A stretch of DNA of 64,000 nt, from contig NZ_CAMTTF010000001.1 in the NCBI RefSeq assembly GCF_947077765.1, forward strand, positions 594,818 to 658,817, read 5' to 3'. The stretch's first letter is position 1, and every line of letters starts with the position of its first letter. The notes beneath the pieces are model-generated. The model did no database searches. It was not told where the DNA came from and saw only the letters and a program-made list of their open reading frames with translations. The stretch comes from Salinibacter grassmerensis (GTDB lineage: Bacteria; Bacteroidota; Rhodothermia; Rhodothermales; Salinibacteraceae). The position numbers and the translations under genes are program-made. Positions 26,195 through 35,299 of this stretch are shown here, in pieces.

Positions 26195-27040
26195 CTAACG
26201 GGGGGCGTACCCGTGGTACGCCGACACCGTGCGGAACTGGCGCGGGGCGCGAAGGGGCACGTCCACGACGGCCCGGACGCGGGTCAGGTGCGGCACCCAG
26301 GCCTCGTCGGGTGCCCGGCGGAGGCGGAGCGTGATCTGGCTCCGTTCGCGGAACAGCAGAATCTGGCTGGCCCGGGTCGTGGTGAGGCCCACCAGTGCGT
26401 GCGACGCGCGATCGATCGTAAGGCGGGCGTACCGGATGCTCCGGTCGGCGCCCCGTTCGTCCGAGCGCACCTTCGCCTCCACCACGTGGGTCGGCGTGCC
26501 GTCCAGGAGCGAGTCGCGGCGGAGGGCGTACCGGTAGGACTCCTGTGTGCGGGGGGCGAGGTACGCCGGCTTATCCGAGGTATCGGAAAGGACTTGTCCC
26601 GCCAGGTTGCTGGGGCGGGCGCGGCGGGACTGCGAAGGGGCAAGGCCCGCCAGCAGCCCCCCAGACTGGAACTGGCCGGTCGAGTCGGCCCGCTGGATCA
26701 TCCCAGGGTCCGTGCCGGGCGGATACCGGAGCGTTCGCGTCCGATAGGCGGTGGTCGCCCCGGTCGTATCCAACTGCTCGGTCCGTACGTCCCGGGTGAC
26801 GGCGTACGCGTCGAGACGGGCAAAGGCCGAATCGAATGCCGTCCGGTTGAGCTGGGCAAGGACGGTGAGGACCGAGTCGCGGGATGCGTCTACGGCCTCA
26901 ATCGTGTCGAGGGCGCCGAACGCAGCGTACTCTCCCTCGTACGCGACAGGTTGAGTACAGCCCAGGCCCCCAACCACCAGGAGCCACCCGCCTACAATGA
27001 CATGTAAAAAACGGGCGCGTTTGGAGGGGGCGGGCTGCAT
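26195..27040 (-). CDS. Hypothetical lipoprotein
   Basis: 281 aa with a lipoprotein signal peptide; the lipobox GGLGC puts the modified cysteine at residue 28. The mature part has no family I can name. It has alternating beta-rich segments, e.g. YRYALRRDSLLDGTPTHVVE and RYARLTIDRASHALVGL, that recall LolA/RseB-like lipid-binding half-barrels (outer-membrane lipoprotein carrier type), but this is only a fold-level impression. It is divergent from the inositol monophosphatase gene and upstream of birA with a 64-bp gap. Confidence 0.65.
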   Translation of the reverse strand: MQPAPSKRARFLHVIVGGWLLVVGGLGCTQPVAYEGEYAAFGALDTIEAVDASRDSVLTVLAQLNRTAFDSAFARLDAYAVTRDVRTEQLDTTGATTAYRTRTLRYPPGTDPGMIQRADSTGQFQSGGLLAGLAPSQSRRARPSNLAGQVLSDTSDKPAYLAPRTQESYRYALRRDSLLDGTPTHVVEAKVRSDERGADRSIRYARLTIDRASHALVGLTTTRASQILLFRERSQITLRLRRAPDEAWVPHLTRVRAVVDVPLRAPRQFRTVSAYHGYAPR

Positions 27041-27179
27041 CACTCATCGTCGATTTATATGTTGGGGCGGATTCCGGTACCGCTAGCCCGAAACCGGCCA
27101 AAAGTTTCGGCCCGCGCAACGGGCTTCGTAAAGTCTTCGGGGCGTTCGGCCTCCGATGCTCGCAATCGACCGTGCACAG

Positions 27180-28013
27180 ATGGATTCCCCTACGCACGAC
27201 TCGCCGTACGATCTGCTCCTCGACACGGCCGTACAGGCGGCCCGCCGGGCCGCCGCCGTGATTCGGGAGCAGGCCGGCGGGCCCGGCGACGTGCGCGACA
27301 AGGGGCGCAACGACTTCGTGACCGATGCCGACGAGCGAGCCCAGGCGGTCATCGTTGAGTATCTCCGCGAGACCTTCCCCCGAGACGCCATCCTCGCCGA
27401 AGAGGGAGCGGCAGGCGGCGAGAACGCGCCGGTCGTGTCGGGGCGGCGCTGGATTGTGGACCCGATCGACGGCACGACGAACTTCATGCATCAGGTGCCG
27501 CCCTACGCCGTCAGCATCGCGCTGCAGGAGGAGGGCGAGATCGTGGTCGGCGTGGTGCTCGACGTGCCGCACGATGAGCTTTTCACGGCCGTGGCGGAGC
27601 ACGGGCTTCAGGTGGACGGGACGGAGGCAGGGGTGAGCGCGACGGACGCGTTCGGGGACGCGTTTCTGGCGACGGGGCTTCCCTATCGCCGCTTCGACCA
27701 CACGGACCAGTACCTGGACGTACTGGCTGAGGTTCTCCGTGACGCTCAGGGGGTGCGCCGGCACGGCTCCGCGGCCATTGACCTGGCGTGGACGGCCTGT
27801 GGCCGGTTTGACGGCTTCTTCGAGACTGGACTCAGTCCCTGGGACATTGCGGCGGGCGTTCTGCTCGTGCGCGAGGGCGGCGGGCGGGTCACAAACTACC
27901 ACGATGACGCCGGGATCACGCCCGTATTCGACCAACAGATGTGCGCCACCAATGGGCCGGTGCACGCCGACCTGCTGGGCCACTTGGCCCCGATGGACGA
28001 CGTGCGACTGTAG
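27180..28013 (+). CDS. Inositol monophosphatase family protein
   Basis: Mg2+-dependent, Li+-sensitive phosphatase fold, 277 aa from the ATG at 27180; an ATG at 27156 is also in frame. Metal-binding motifs: DERAQAV, AEEGA, VDPIDGTTNF and SPWDIAAGVLLVREGGG, with the aspartate of WDIAAG completing the site. Such enzymes dephosphorylate inositol 1-phosphate, fructose 1,6-bisphosphate or PAP; substrate uncertain. It precedes fabI by 56 bp. Confidence 0.92.
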   Translation: MDSPTHDSPYDLLLDTAVQAARRAAAVIREQAGGPGDVRDKGRNDFVTDADERAQAVIVEYLRETFPRDAILAEEGAAGGENAPVVSGRRWIVDPIDGTTNFMHQVPPYAVSIALQEEGEIVVGVVLDVPHDELFTAVAEHGLQVDGTEAGVSATDAFGDAFLATGLPYRRFDHTDQYLDVLAEVLRDAQGVRRHGSAAIDLAWTACGRFDGFFETGLSPWDIAAGVLLVREGGGRVTNYHDDAGITPVFDQQMCATNGPVHADLLGHLAPMDDVRL

Positions 28014-28069
28014 GCGGCCCGCGGAGCCTTCTTTTGCTCACTCTCTTCCAACTTACGACTTCGACTGAC

Positions 28070-28906
28070 ATGGACGGTTACGACCTGCTCGACGGAAAGA
28101 CGGGCGTCATCTTTGGGGCCCTCAACGAGGACAGCATCGCCTGGTCGATCGCCCAGGCCTGTCACCGCGAAGGGGCGGACTTTGTCCTCTCCAACGCCCC
28201 GGTGGCCCGCCGCCTCGGCTCGCTCGACGAGCTGGCGGACGAGACGGACAGCTCCATCATCTGGGCCGACGCCACCGACGACGAGGAGCTCGCCGAGCTC
28301 TTCGAGGAGGTAAAAGACGAGCACGGCTCCATCGACTTCATCGTCCACTCCATTGGGATGGGCGTGAACGTGCGCAAGGACGTGCCCTACGAGGACCTTA
28401 ACTACAACTGGTACGAGCAGACGCTCGACGTGTCGGCCGTAAGCCTGCACCGCATCGTCAACCACGCCCTCAATACCGAAGCGATCGACGACGGCGGGTC
28501 AATCCTGGCGATGAGCTACATCGGGGCCGAGCGCATCTTCTCGAAGTACTCGGAGATGGGCGACGCGAAGGCACTGCTGGAAAGCATCGTCCGCTCCTTC
28601 GGCTCTCGGCTGGGCGAACGCGACATCCGCATCAACGCCATCTCCCAGAGCCCTACGAAGACGACCGCCGGCTCCGGGATCGACGGCTTCGACGCAATGT
28701 ACGAGTTTGCCGAGCGCGTCGCCCCCCTCGGCAACGCCGACGCCGACAGCTGCGCGGACTACGCCGTGACGCTTCTCAGCGACCTCACGCGCATGGTTAC
28801 TATGCAGACGCTCTACCACGACGGCGGCTTCGCCAGCATGGGCATCTCCGACAAGATTGTGGAGGCGATGGAGGACTCGCTCTCGGGGGAGGACACGGAG
28901 ACGTAA
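28070..28906 (+). CDS. fabI: Enoyl-[acyl-carrier-protein] reductase FabI
   Basis: NAD(P)H-dependent last step of each fatty-acid elongation cycle, 278 aa. The atypical SDR cofactor motif reads GALNEDSIAW; HSIGMG follows; the catalytic pair is Y160 and K167 in the FabI-specific Y-x6-K arrangement (YSEMGDAK); then INAISQSPTKTTAGSGI. The ATG at 28070 gives the conventional start (MDGYDLLDGKTGVI). Y-x6-K with this spacing distinguishes it from FabV and from 3-ketoacyl reductases. Confidence 0.95.
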   Translation: MDGYDLLDGKTGVIFGALNEDSIAWSIAQACHREGADFVLSNAPVARRLGSLDELADETDSSIIWADATDDEELAELFEEVKDEHGSIDFIVHSIGMGVNVRKDVPYEDLNYNWYEQTLDVSAVSLHRIVNHALNTEAIDDGGSILAMSYIGAERIFSKYSEMGDAKALLESIVRSFGSRLGERDIRINAISQSPTKTTAGSGIDGFDAMYEFAERVAPLGNADADSCADYAVTLLSDLTRMVTMQTLYHDGGFASMGISDKIVEAMEDSLSGEDTET

Positions 28907-28971
28907 CGGTGCCGACGGGCCCGATCCCCGTCAGGTGCCCCAACTTCCGATGCATGCTCCACCCAGCCCAC

Positions 28972-29706
28972 ATGATCAAACTGTTCATCACCGACATCGA
29001 CGGGTGCCTGGCCGCGCCCTACGAGGCGTACGACCTGACGGGGCTCGATACGCTCCGGCGGCTCCCGGACGAGGCGGACACGGCCCCGGCCCTCACCATC
29101 TGCTCGGGCCGGTCCTACCCGTACGTCGAGGCCATGACGCAGGCGCTCGACCTTAGCACCCCGGTGCTATTCGAGGCCGGTGGGGGGCAGTTCGATCCGG
29201 TGGCGGCCCAGACCGCCTGGAGCCCGCACCTCACCGACGAGGTGGAGGCCAAGCTCCACGCCGTGGAGCGCTGGTTCGCGACGGAGTGCGTCCCGGGCAC
29301 CCAAATCTCGATCGACTACGCCAAGCGCACGCAGACCGGCGTCGTCTCGCCGGAGGTGGAAGAGATTCAGGCTCTGCAGCCCCGGACCGAGCAGTTCGTG
29401 GCCGAGGAGACGCCCGGCCTCCATGTCTTTGCGACCGACATTTCGGTGGACGTCGTCCCGCCCGGCATTACGAAGCGGGATGGGGTCGAGTGGCTGGCCG
29501 ACCGCCTCGACCTATCGCTGACCGAGATGGCGTACATCGGCGACGCCGAGACCGACCTGGAGGCCCTCGACGCGGTGGGAACGTCGTTCGCCCCGGCCAA
29601 CGCCGACGCGACGGTGCGGGCCCAGGTGGACCATGTCACGGAGGGGACGGTTCTTGACGGCACCCTGGAGGCCTACCGATACTGTCGGGCCCAGAACGAC
29701 TCATAA
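28972..29706 (+). CDS. HAD family hydrolase with C2B-type cap
   Basis: 244 aa from the ATG at 28972 (MIKLFITDIDG). Motif I is FITDIDGCL, motif II ICSGRSYP, and motif IV YIGDAETDLEAL; the lysine is in ITKRDGVEWLA. The layout is HAD-IIB (Cof/sucrose-phosphatase type), so the substrate is probably a sugar phosphate. It starts 65 bp after fabI and may share its transcript. Confidence 0.88.
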   Translation: MIKLFITDIDGCLAAPYEAYDLTGLDTLRRLPDEADTAPALTICSGRSYPYVEAMTQALDLSTPVLFEAGGGQFDPVAAQTAWSPHLTDEVEAKLHAVERWFATECVPGTQISIDYAKRTQTGVVSPEVEEIQALQPRTEQFVAEETPGLHVFATDISVDVVPPGITKRDGVEWLADRLDLSLTEMAYIGDAETDLEALDAVGTSFAPANADATVRAQVDHVTEGTVLDGTLEAYRYCRAQNDS

Positions 29707-29765
29707 TTCGGATCCCGCCGGGCATCGCTCCGGGTGTCCGTGCCCCCCTTGCTAGCCGACGTGTC

Positions 29766-30596
29766 ATGCGCACGACAGGATGGGTGCTTCTTCTTGCCGC
29801 GGGACTGGCGAGCGGCCTGTGTTCGGTCGCCGCCCAACCGAGTGCCCCGTCCGACACGACGCGGACGTCCGCCTCGCCAAGATCGCCGACCCCGAGCCCG
29901 GACGTTCTCGAAGGGCGGAGGGGCGTATTCCGGTCGACGCCGCTGTTTTACGTGGCCGGGGAGACGGCGACCCTTCACAACCGCTCGGGCCTGAACACCC
30001 CGGTGACCCGGTTGTCGATGCGCACGCCCGTCCGACGCCTGTCGTGCGAGGCAGATTGGTGCCGGGTGCGGACCGACGGGGGCACGACCGGGTACGTTGC
30101 CGCCGAGGCCCTGTCCAACATGTGGATCCGCGTCTCGAAGAGGGAGCGGCGCATTTACGTGTACCGCGGGGCCGAGCTCGTCCACGCCTTCCAGGCGGAC
30201 ATGGCCTACAACTCCTTCGCCGACAAGAAGCGAAACGGTGGCGAGAACCGTCCCGACCACTGGCGCACGCCCGAAGGGACCTTCTACGTGGTCCACAAAA
30301 ACCCGCAGAGCGAGTTCTACAAGGCCCTCGTGCTCAACTACCCGAAGGTAGAGGACGCACGCCGGGGGCTGGACGCGGGGCTCATCTCCCGCTCCCAGTA
30401 CGAGGCGATCAGGCAGGCCCAGCAAGAGCACCGGATGCCGCCCATGGGCACGGACCTGGGCGGGTGGATTGAGATTCACGGCGACGGGACGGGGGACGCA
30501 ACCGCCTGGACACAGGGATGCGTGGCCATCCGCAACGCGGCCATGGACGTGATCTGGGAGCAGGTGCGCGTCGGGACGCCGGTGCTCGTCGAGTGA
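29766..30596 (+). CDS. L,D-transpeptidase (YkuD) with SH3-like domain
   Basis: Periplasmic peptidoglycan-modifying enzyme, 276 aa. A signal peptide ends near residue 24 (GLCSVAAQ). A bacterial SH3-like domain covers about 50-120 (CRVRTDGGTTGYVAAEAL) and the YkuD catalytic domain about 122-276. The catalytic motif is IEIHGDGTGDATAWTQGC with nucleophile C252, then VAIRN. Such enzymes make 3-3 crosslinks or attach proteins to peptidoglycan. It carries no lipobox. Confidence 0.9.
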   Translation: MRTTGWVLLLAAGLASGLCSVAAQPSAPSDTTRTSASPRSPTPSPDVLEGRRGVFRSTPLFYVAGETATLHNRSGLNTPVTRLSMRTPVRRLSCEADWCRVRTDGGTTGYVAAEALSNMWIRVSKRERRIYVYRGAELVHAFQADMAYNSFADKKRNGGENRPDHWRTPEGTFYVVHKNPQSEFYKALVLNYPKVEDARRGLDAGLISRSQYEAIRQAQQEHRMPPMGTDLGGWIEIHGDGTGDATAWTQGCVAIRNAAMDVIWEQVRVGTPVLVE

Positions 30597-30708
30597 CCGC
30601 AACCGCCTGAGACCGCCCGAGTACGGCCACGGACCGGGAACGCCTCCGGACCGGGCTCCTAACACCGTAGCACAATTTCACCCATCTCACCGATTACAAG
30701 ATCGTATC

Positions 30709-31455
30709 ATGTTTTCGACCCGCAACATTGCCACAGCGCTCGTCGGCGTTCTTTTCTTTTTTGTCGTCGGGTGTGGTGGAGGCAGCAGCCCCACGGCGCC
30801 GCCGGACGGCTGGCAGAACTCGGACATGCACTGGTGGGCGGAGGGGGTAGACACCTCGGCGGTGTTCATTAACCTCGACAGCCTGTCCGGCATGGGCGTT
30901 GAAAACGCAAAGGTGCAACTGTCAGCGAGTGGTGACGTCAACCAGGAGCAGTTCCAGTCAGCAATTAAGCGCAGCCTCCTGCCGCTCTACCGCAACAACC
31001 CCATGGTCGTGGACTCCCTCTTCGGGAAGTACGCCACTCCGCAACTGGAGGAGGTGGACCTGAGCGGAAACGTTCTGCAGAGCAACGGAGAGTTGCAGTC
31101 GGACCTGCTGAACAAGAACCAGAAGGTGGCCTACGAGGCGATCACTGAGTACTTCCGTGAGCCCCAGCGGGATCAGTCGCCCGACAACATTACCTGGCCC
31201 GACAGCCTGCGGTCGGAGGAGTACTCCGGCGTTGTGCAGCTGCAGGTACACCTTGGCGTTGAGGGAGAGGGGGAAAATGCGACCTCCCGGGCCGACGCCG
31301 TGGAGGTGCTCTCGGGGCCGCACCCGACGCTCAACCGAATCGCCCTCAAAGCCGCTACGCAGGCCACGTGGAAGCCCGCCTACGTTCTGGAAGATGGCAG
31401 CTGGACCCCGACTGAGAGCTGGGTCCAGTTCGACATTCCGTTCCAGATGCGGTAG
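30709..31455 (+). CDS. Lipoprotein with TonB-C-like C-terminal domain
   Basis: 248 aa. The lipobox FFVVGC puts the lipidated cysteine at residue 22. The middle (50-160) is of unknown type. The C-terminal part, about 165-248, has the TonB-C pattern: GVVQLQVHLGVEGEGE, then a hydrophobic LNRIALKAATQATWKPA and a final VQFDIPFQMR. Unlike a true TonB there is no transmembrane anchor and no Pro-rich linker, so energy transduction is unlikely. The TonB-C assignment is by eye and moderate. Confidence 0.6.
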   Translation: MFSTRNIATALVGVLFFFVVGCGGGSSPTAPPDGWQNSDMHWWAEGVDTSAVFINLDSLSGMGVENAKVQLSASGDVNQEQFQSAIKRSLLPLYRNNPMVVDSLFGKYATPQLEEVDLSGNVLQSNGELQSDLLNKNQKVAYEAITEYFREPQRDQSPDNITWPDSLRSEEYSGVVQLQVHLGVEGEGENATSRADAVEVLSGPHPTLNRIALKAATQATWKPAYVLEDGSWTPTESWVQFDIPFQMR

Positions 31456-31498
31456 GATCGGTTTCCGACCCGCGGCCCGCCCGGCACCGACCTCTATG

Positions 31499-31539
31499 CT
31501 CGGCCACTCTGCTTCGCGTGGAGGGGCCGAGTGTGTTTA
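31499..31539 (+). terminator. Possible terminator between convergent lipoprotein and nucleoside transporter genes
   Basis: CTCGGCC (31499-31505) pairs with GGCCGAG (31525-31531) and is followed by TGTGTTTAG. The stem is short and the tail only partly T-rich, so this is a weak call for the plus strand. Confidence 0.35.
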
Positions 31540-31577
31540 GGGACGCACGGCCGGAAGACAGGCCCTCTCCCAGCCTA

Positions 31578-32888
31578 CTAGGCCACGAGGACACCGGCGA
31601 CCGTGGCGGTGAGCCACGAGGCGAGCGCGCCCCCGAGCACGGCCCGCAGGCCGAGTGCCGCGATCTCGCTCTTGCGCGAGGGCGCGATGCTCCCAATGCC
31701 GCCGATCTGAATTGCGATGGACGAGAAGTTGGCAAATCCGCACAGGGCGTACGTGCCGATAATCGTGGACCGCTCGCTGATGGCCCCCTGGAGGTCGCGC
31801 AGCGAGGCGTAGGCCACGAACTCGTTCACGGCCACCTTCTCGCCGAGCAGGGTGCCGAACTGCAGGATGTCGGCCGTCCCCACGCCCATCGCCCACGCCA
31901 GCGGGGCGAAGAGGAACCCGAACACCGCCTCCAACGAGAGCGCGTCGAAGCGGCCGCCGGACGCCTGCGCCACGAGCTCATTCACGTTGTAGAGCTCAAC
32001 GCCGTACACCACCGGCGCCCCCGCCCACTCGAACCCGGCGTTGATGGTGCCGATGAGGGCCAGAAAGGCGAGCAGCATGGCGCCCACGTTGAGGGCGAGG
32101 CGCAGGCCGTCGGATGCGCCGTTGGCGGCGGCCTCGATGACGTTGTCCGCCTCCTCCGTGTCCTGCACTTCGGCCCCGCCGCTGGTCTCAGGGGTTTCGG
32201 TCTCCGGCACCAAAATTTTCGCCATCACGATCGCCGCGGGCGCGCTCATCACCGACGCCGACAGGAGATGCTTCGCGAAAAGCTGCCGCGACTCGGGCGA
32301 GTCCCCGCCCAGGAACCCGATGTAGGCGGCCAGCACCCCACCCGCAATGGTGGCCATGCCGCCCGTCATGAGCGTCATGATCTCACTGCGCGTCATGTCC
32401 TCCACGTAGGGCTTCACGGCCAGGGGCGCCTCGGTCTGCCCGATGAAGACGTTTGCCGCCGCGCCCAGCGACTCGGCCCCGGAGATGCGCAGGGTTTTTT
32501 GCATGATCCATCCCATGCCGTTCACGAGCGGCTGCACGATGCGCAGGTGGTAGAGCACCCCCATCAGCGAGGCGAAAAAGATGATCGTCGGCAGCACCTG
32601 GAAGGCAAAGTTGTTGCCCTCGTCCGGGTTGCCCAGGTCGCCAAAAATAAACTCCGATCCCTCGTACGTGAACGACAGCAGCGTGTCGAAGAAGGTGGCG
32701 AGGGTGTCGAACAGGGCCTCCCCCGGACCGGTCTTCAGCACGAGGAGGGCGAAGACGAGCTGCAGCCCGATGCCCATGCCCACGAGCCGCCAGTTGATGG
32801 CCTTGCGGTTGGTGGAGAACAGCACGGCGATGCCGATGAAGACGGTCAGGCCGATGAGGCCGCGAAGCAGGGCGACGGGAAACGACAT
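31578..32888 (-). CDS. NupC-type concentrative nucleoside transporter
   Basis: 436-aa inner-membrane protein of the CNT family that imports nucleosides with Na+ or H+. Family signatures include GALPPTI-like regions GETEAPLAVKPYVEDMTRSE, where the motif GQTEAPL is visible (FIGQTEAPL), VMSAPAAIVMAKIL, and CGFANFSSIAIQIGGIGSIAP near the end. About nine hydrophobic segments. The start at 32888 (MSFPVALLRGLIG) gives the usual first membrane helix. Na+ coupling would suit a halophile but is not shown. Confidence 0.92.
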   Translation of the reverse strand: MSFPVALLRGLIGLTVFIGIAVLFSTNRKAINWRLVGMGIGLQLVFALLVLKTGPGEALFDTLATFFDTLLSFTYEGSEFIFGDLGNPDEGNNFAFQVLPTIIFFASLMGVLYHLRIVQPLVNGMGWIMQKTLRISGAESLGAAANVFIGQTEAPLAVKPYVEDMTRSEIMTLMTGGMATIAGGVLAAYIGFLGGDSPESRQLFAKHLLSASVMSAPAAIVMAKILVPETETPETSGGAEVQDTEEADNVIEAAANGASDGLRLALNVGAMLLAFLALIGTINAGFEWAGAPVVYGVELYNVNELVAQASGGRFDALSLEAVFGFLFAPLAWAMGVGTADILQFGTLLGEKVAVNEFVAYASLRDLQGAISERSTIIGTYALCGFANFSSIAIQIGGIGSIAPSRKSEIAALGLRAVLGGALASWLTATVAGVLVA

Positions 32889-33007
32889 GGAGGCGCGTAT
32901 GACTGTAAGACGAGGGGAGTACGGCAGAGCCCTCCCTCCGAACCGGGCGTAAGATAACCACCATGGACGCGAACACAAGTCGCCCCCGCCTGCGTACTCG
33001 CCGCGCC

Positions 33008-33047
33008 AAAAAATCAAGGGCACCCGGCGCAAGCCCGGTGCCCTTGA
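33008..33047 (-). terminator. Intrinsic terminator of the M1 peptidase gene
   Basis: TCAAGGGCACC-c-GGC (33014-33028) pairs with GCC-c-GGTGCCCTTGA (33033-33047) around a GCAA loop. On the minus strand the hairpin is followed by TTTTTT. It lies 30 bp past the peptidase stop and upstream of the nucleoside transporter start. Confidence 0.92.
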
Positions 33048-33077
33048 GGAAGACTGCCGAAACGGAGCGTCATTCTT

Positions 33078-35093
33078 CTAGCGACCCGAGTCCGAAGAGG
33101 ACCCCGTGGACGACTCTGTGGCGTCCGACGGCGTCCAAATGTTGTTGCCCCGGTTCATGTCCGGCAGAATCTGATTCGGGTCGAGGGCGATGCGCTGCAG
33201 AGGGCCGTCGGTCACGCGAAGGGTGTTGGTGTCCTGCGTGAAAAAGGCCTCGGCGGGGACCCGCCGCTGCTCCGTAGAGCCGTCCTCGTAGGTGAGCTGC
33301 ACCGTCACCGGCAGCATCAGCTCCTCGTTCTGCGAGACCGTCACCATCGTCGTGTCGCCGGGGGCGACCGAGTCGACGGCCTGGTCCAGTGCGTCCGTCT
33401 CGTAGTACCAGCTGCGCCAGAACCAGTCCAGGTCCTCGCCGCTCACGTCCTCCATGGTGCGGAAAAAGTCGGCGGGCTTCGGGTGCTTGTAGGCCCAACG
33501 GTCGAAGTATTCCTTGAAGGCCGAGTCGAAGCGCTCGGGCCCCAGCACGTGCTCGCGCAGCACCATGAGGCCGTAGCCCGGCTTCAGGTAGGCGAGAAAC
33601 CCGAGGGCGTCGTCTCGAATGCGGTCGGCGTACGTCATGATCGGCTGATCCCCGAAGGGCGAGTCCATCTGCTTCGTCACGTACTTCGAGAGGCCGCCCA
33701 TCACCTTCGCCGGCGGCACCCGGCCCTGGCCGTAGAAGTCGAGCGCCGAGTACTGGTTCATAAAGGTGTTGAGGCCCTCGTCCATCCAGACCCAGCGGCG
33801 CTCGTCGGACCCTACGACCATCGGAAACCAGGCGTGGCCGAACTCGTGGTCGGTGACCTGGAAGAGGGAACGGCCGCGCGAATTGACGTCGCAGAACACG
33901 ATCTGTGGGTACTCCATGCCCTGCACCCGCCCGGCCACGTTGATCGCGTTGGGGTAGGGGTAGGGCGCCACGAAGTCGGAGTAAAACTCGACGGAGTGCT
34001 GCGTGTACGCGGTCGACCGCTCCCAGCCGGGGTTCTGGTCGGTGCCGAGCCCCTCTTTCGGGTAGAGCGACTGGGCAAGCACCGTGCGGTCCCCGGCGTT
34101 GGCCTGCGCCGCGTCCCAGATGAAGGCACTGGAGGCCGCCCACGCAAAGTCGCGCACCCGGTCGGCCTCGTACCGCCAGGTCAGGCGGCCCTCCCCCTCG
34201 GGGCGGGTGTTGGGGGCGCCCACCTCCGTGCTGTCGATGATCATGACCGGCTCACGGCTCTGGCGCGCCTCGGCCAGCCGCTCGCGCTGCGTCTCTGTGA
34301 GCACCTCGTCGGGGTTTTGGAGGCGCCCGGTGCCGCCCACGATCATGTTGCGCGGCACGGTGATGTTGACGTTGAAGGTGCCGTACTCCAGGTAGTACTC
34401 GCCCTGGCCCAGGTAGGGAAGCGGGTTCCAGCCGTTGACGTCGTCGTAGACGTACATCCGCGGGTACCACTGGGCGAACTGGTAGACGGTGCCGTCCTCC
34501 ATTTGCATCCGGCCGTGGCGGTCGGCGCCGTCCTCCGGAAGCGTGTAGGCGAAGTCAAACGAGAGCTGGAGGCTGTCGCCGGACGCGAGCGGGGTGTCGA
34601 GCGACACGCGCATCCGGGTCCCGTCGACGAGCGTGTCGGGCGTCGTGGTCTCGCCGCCGTGCTGGATCTGGAGGTTCGAGAGGTCGTACCCGGCCTCCTC
34701 AAAGAAGCCTCCGAAGCGGGCGTCGGCGGGCACGGCGGCGTTGCCGCGGCTGCCCGTCTTGAAGTAGTTCTGCTCCAGCTGCACCCAGAGCCGCTCCAGG
34801 GCCTCCGGGGCGTTGTTGGTGTAGGTGATCGTCTCGGTCCCGGTTACCCGGTTGCTGGCCGTGTCGAGCGCCACGTCGATCTGGTAGTCGGCGGCGTTCT
34901 GCCAGTACGCGCGGCCAGGGCTGCCGTCGGCGTCCCGGTACCGGTTCGGATCGGGAAAGTCGACCGGCTCGAACGATTCAAGGTTGTGCTCGGGCACCTG
35001 GTCGGGGGACTGCTGGGCGAGGGCCGTGCCCCACAGCATGGGGACGAGCGCCGCAACCAAGACGCTGGTGAGCAGGCGAGGACGGAGACGCAT
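33078..35093 (-). CDS. M1 family zinc metallopeptidase
   Basis: 671 aa, exported. A signal peptide (residues 1-26, ending GTALAQQ) precedes an N-terminal aminopeptidase-like beta domain. The zinc site is HEFGHAWFPMVVG, followed about 18 residues later by the third ligand in WMDEGLNTFMNQY. The usual exopeptidase GxMEN motif is not seen as such: near the active site the sequence reads VQGMEYPQIV, so the GMEN asparagine is replaced by Tyr. Periplasmic or surface aminopeptidase is the likely role. Confidence 0.9.
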   Translation of the reverse strand: MRLRPRLLTSVLVAALVPMLWGTALAQQSPDQVPEHNLESFEPVDFPDPNRYRDADGSPGRAYWQNAADYQIDVALDTASNRVTGTETITYTNNAPEALERLWVQLEQNYFKTGSRGNAAVPADARFGGFFEEAGYDLSNLQIQHGGETTTPDTLVDGTRMRVSLDTPLASGDSLQLSFDFAYTLPEDGADRHGRMQMEDGTVYQFAQWYPRMYVYDDVNGWNPLPYLGQGEYYLEYGTFNVNITVPRNMIVGGTGRLQNPDEVLTETQRERLAEARQSREPVMIIDSTEVGAPNTRPEGEGRLTWRYEADRVRDFAWAASSAFIWDAAQANAGDRTVLAQSLYPKEGLGTDQNPGWERSTAYTQHSVEFYSDFVAPYPYPNAINVAGRVQGMEYPQIVFCDVNSRGRSLFQVTDHEFGHAWFPMVVGSDERRWVWMDEGLNTFMNQYSALDFYGQGRVPPAKVMGGLSKYVTKQMDSPFGDQPIMTYADRIRDDALGFLAYLKPGYGLMVLREHVLGPERFDSAFKEYFDRWAYKHPKPADFFRTMEDVSGEDLDWFWRSWYYETDALDQAVDSVAPGDTTMVTVSQNEELMLPVTVQLTYEDGSTEQRRVPAEAFFTQDTNTLRVTDGPLQRIALDPNQILPDMNRGNNIWTPSDATESSTGSSSDSGR

Positions 35094-35299
35094 GACGGGG
35101 AGGGGTTGATGAGAAAAGCATCAGTGCTACGTAACGTAATCCCTCTGTGGGCGAATTTGAATGACGAAAACGTTAAAGCATGGTTAGGGCCGGACACAAC
35201 GGCCGGCCCGACACGGACCCGGCGCCCGAACGCCACCGCGCCCCGGGCGTACAGAAGTGTGTCGTTGTATCCATCTCACACCGATCCCCGCTCCGCCGC

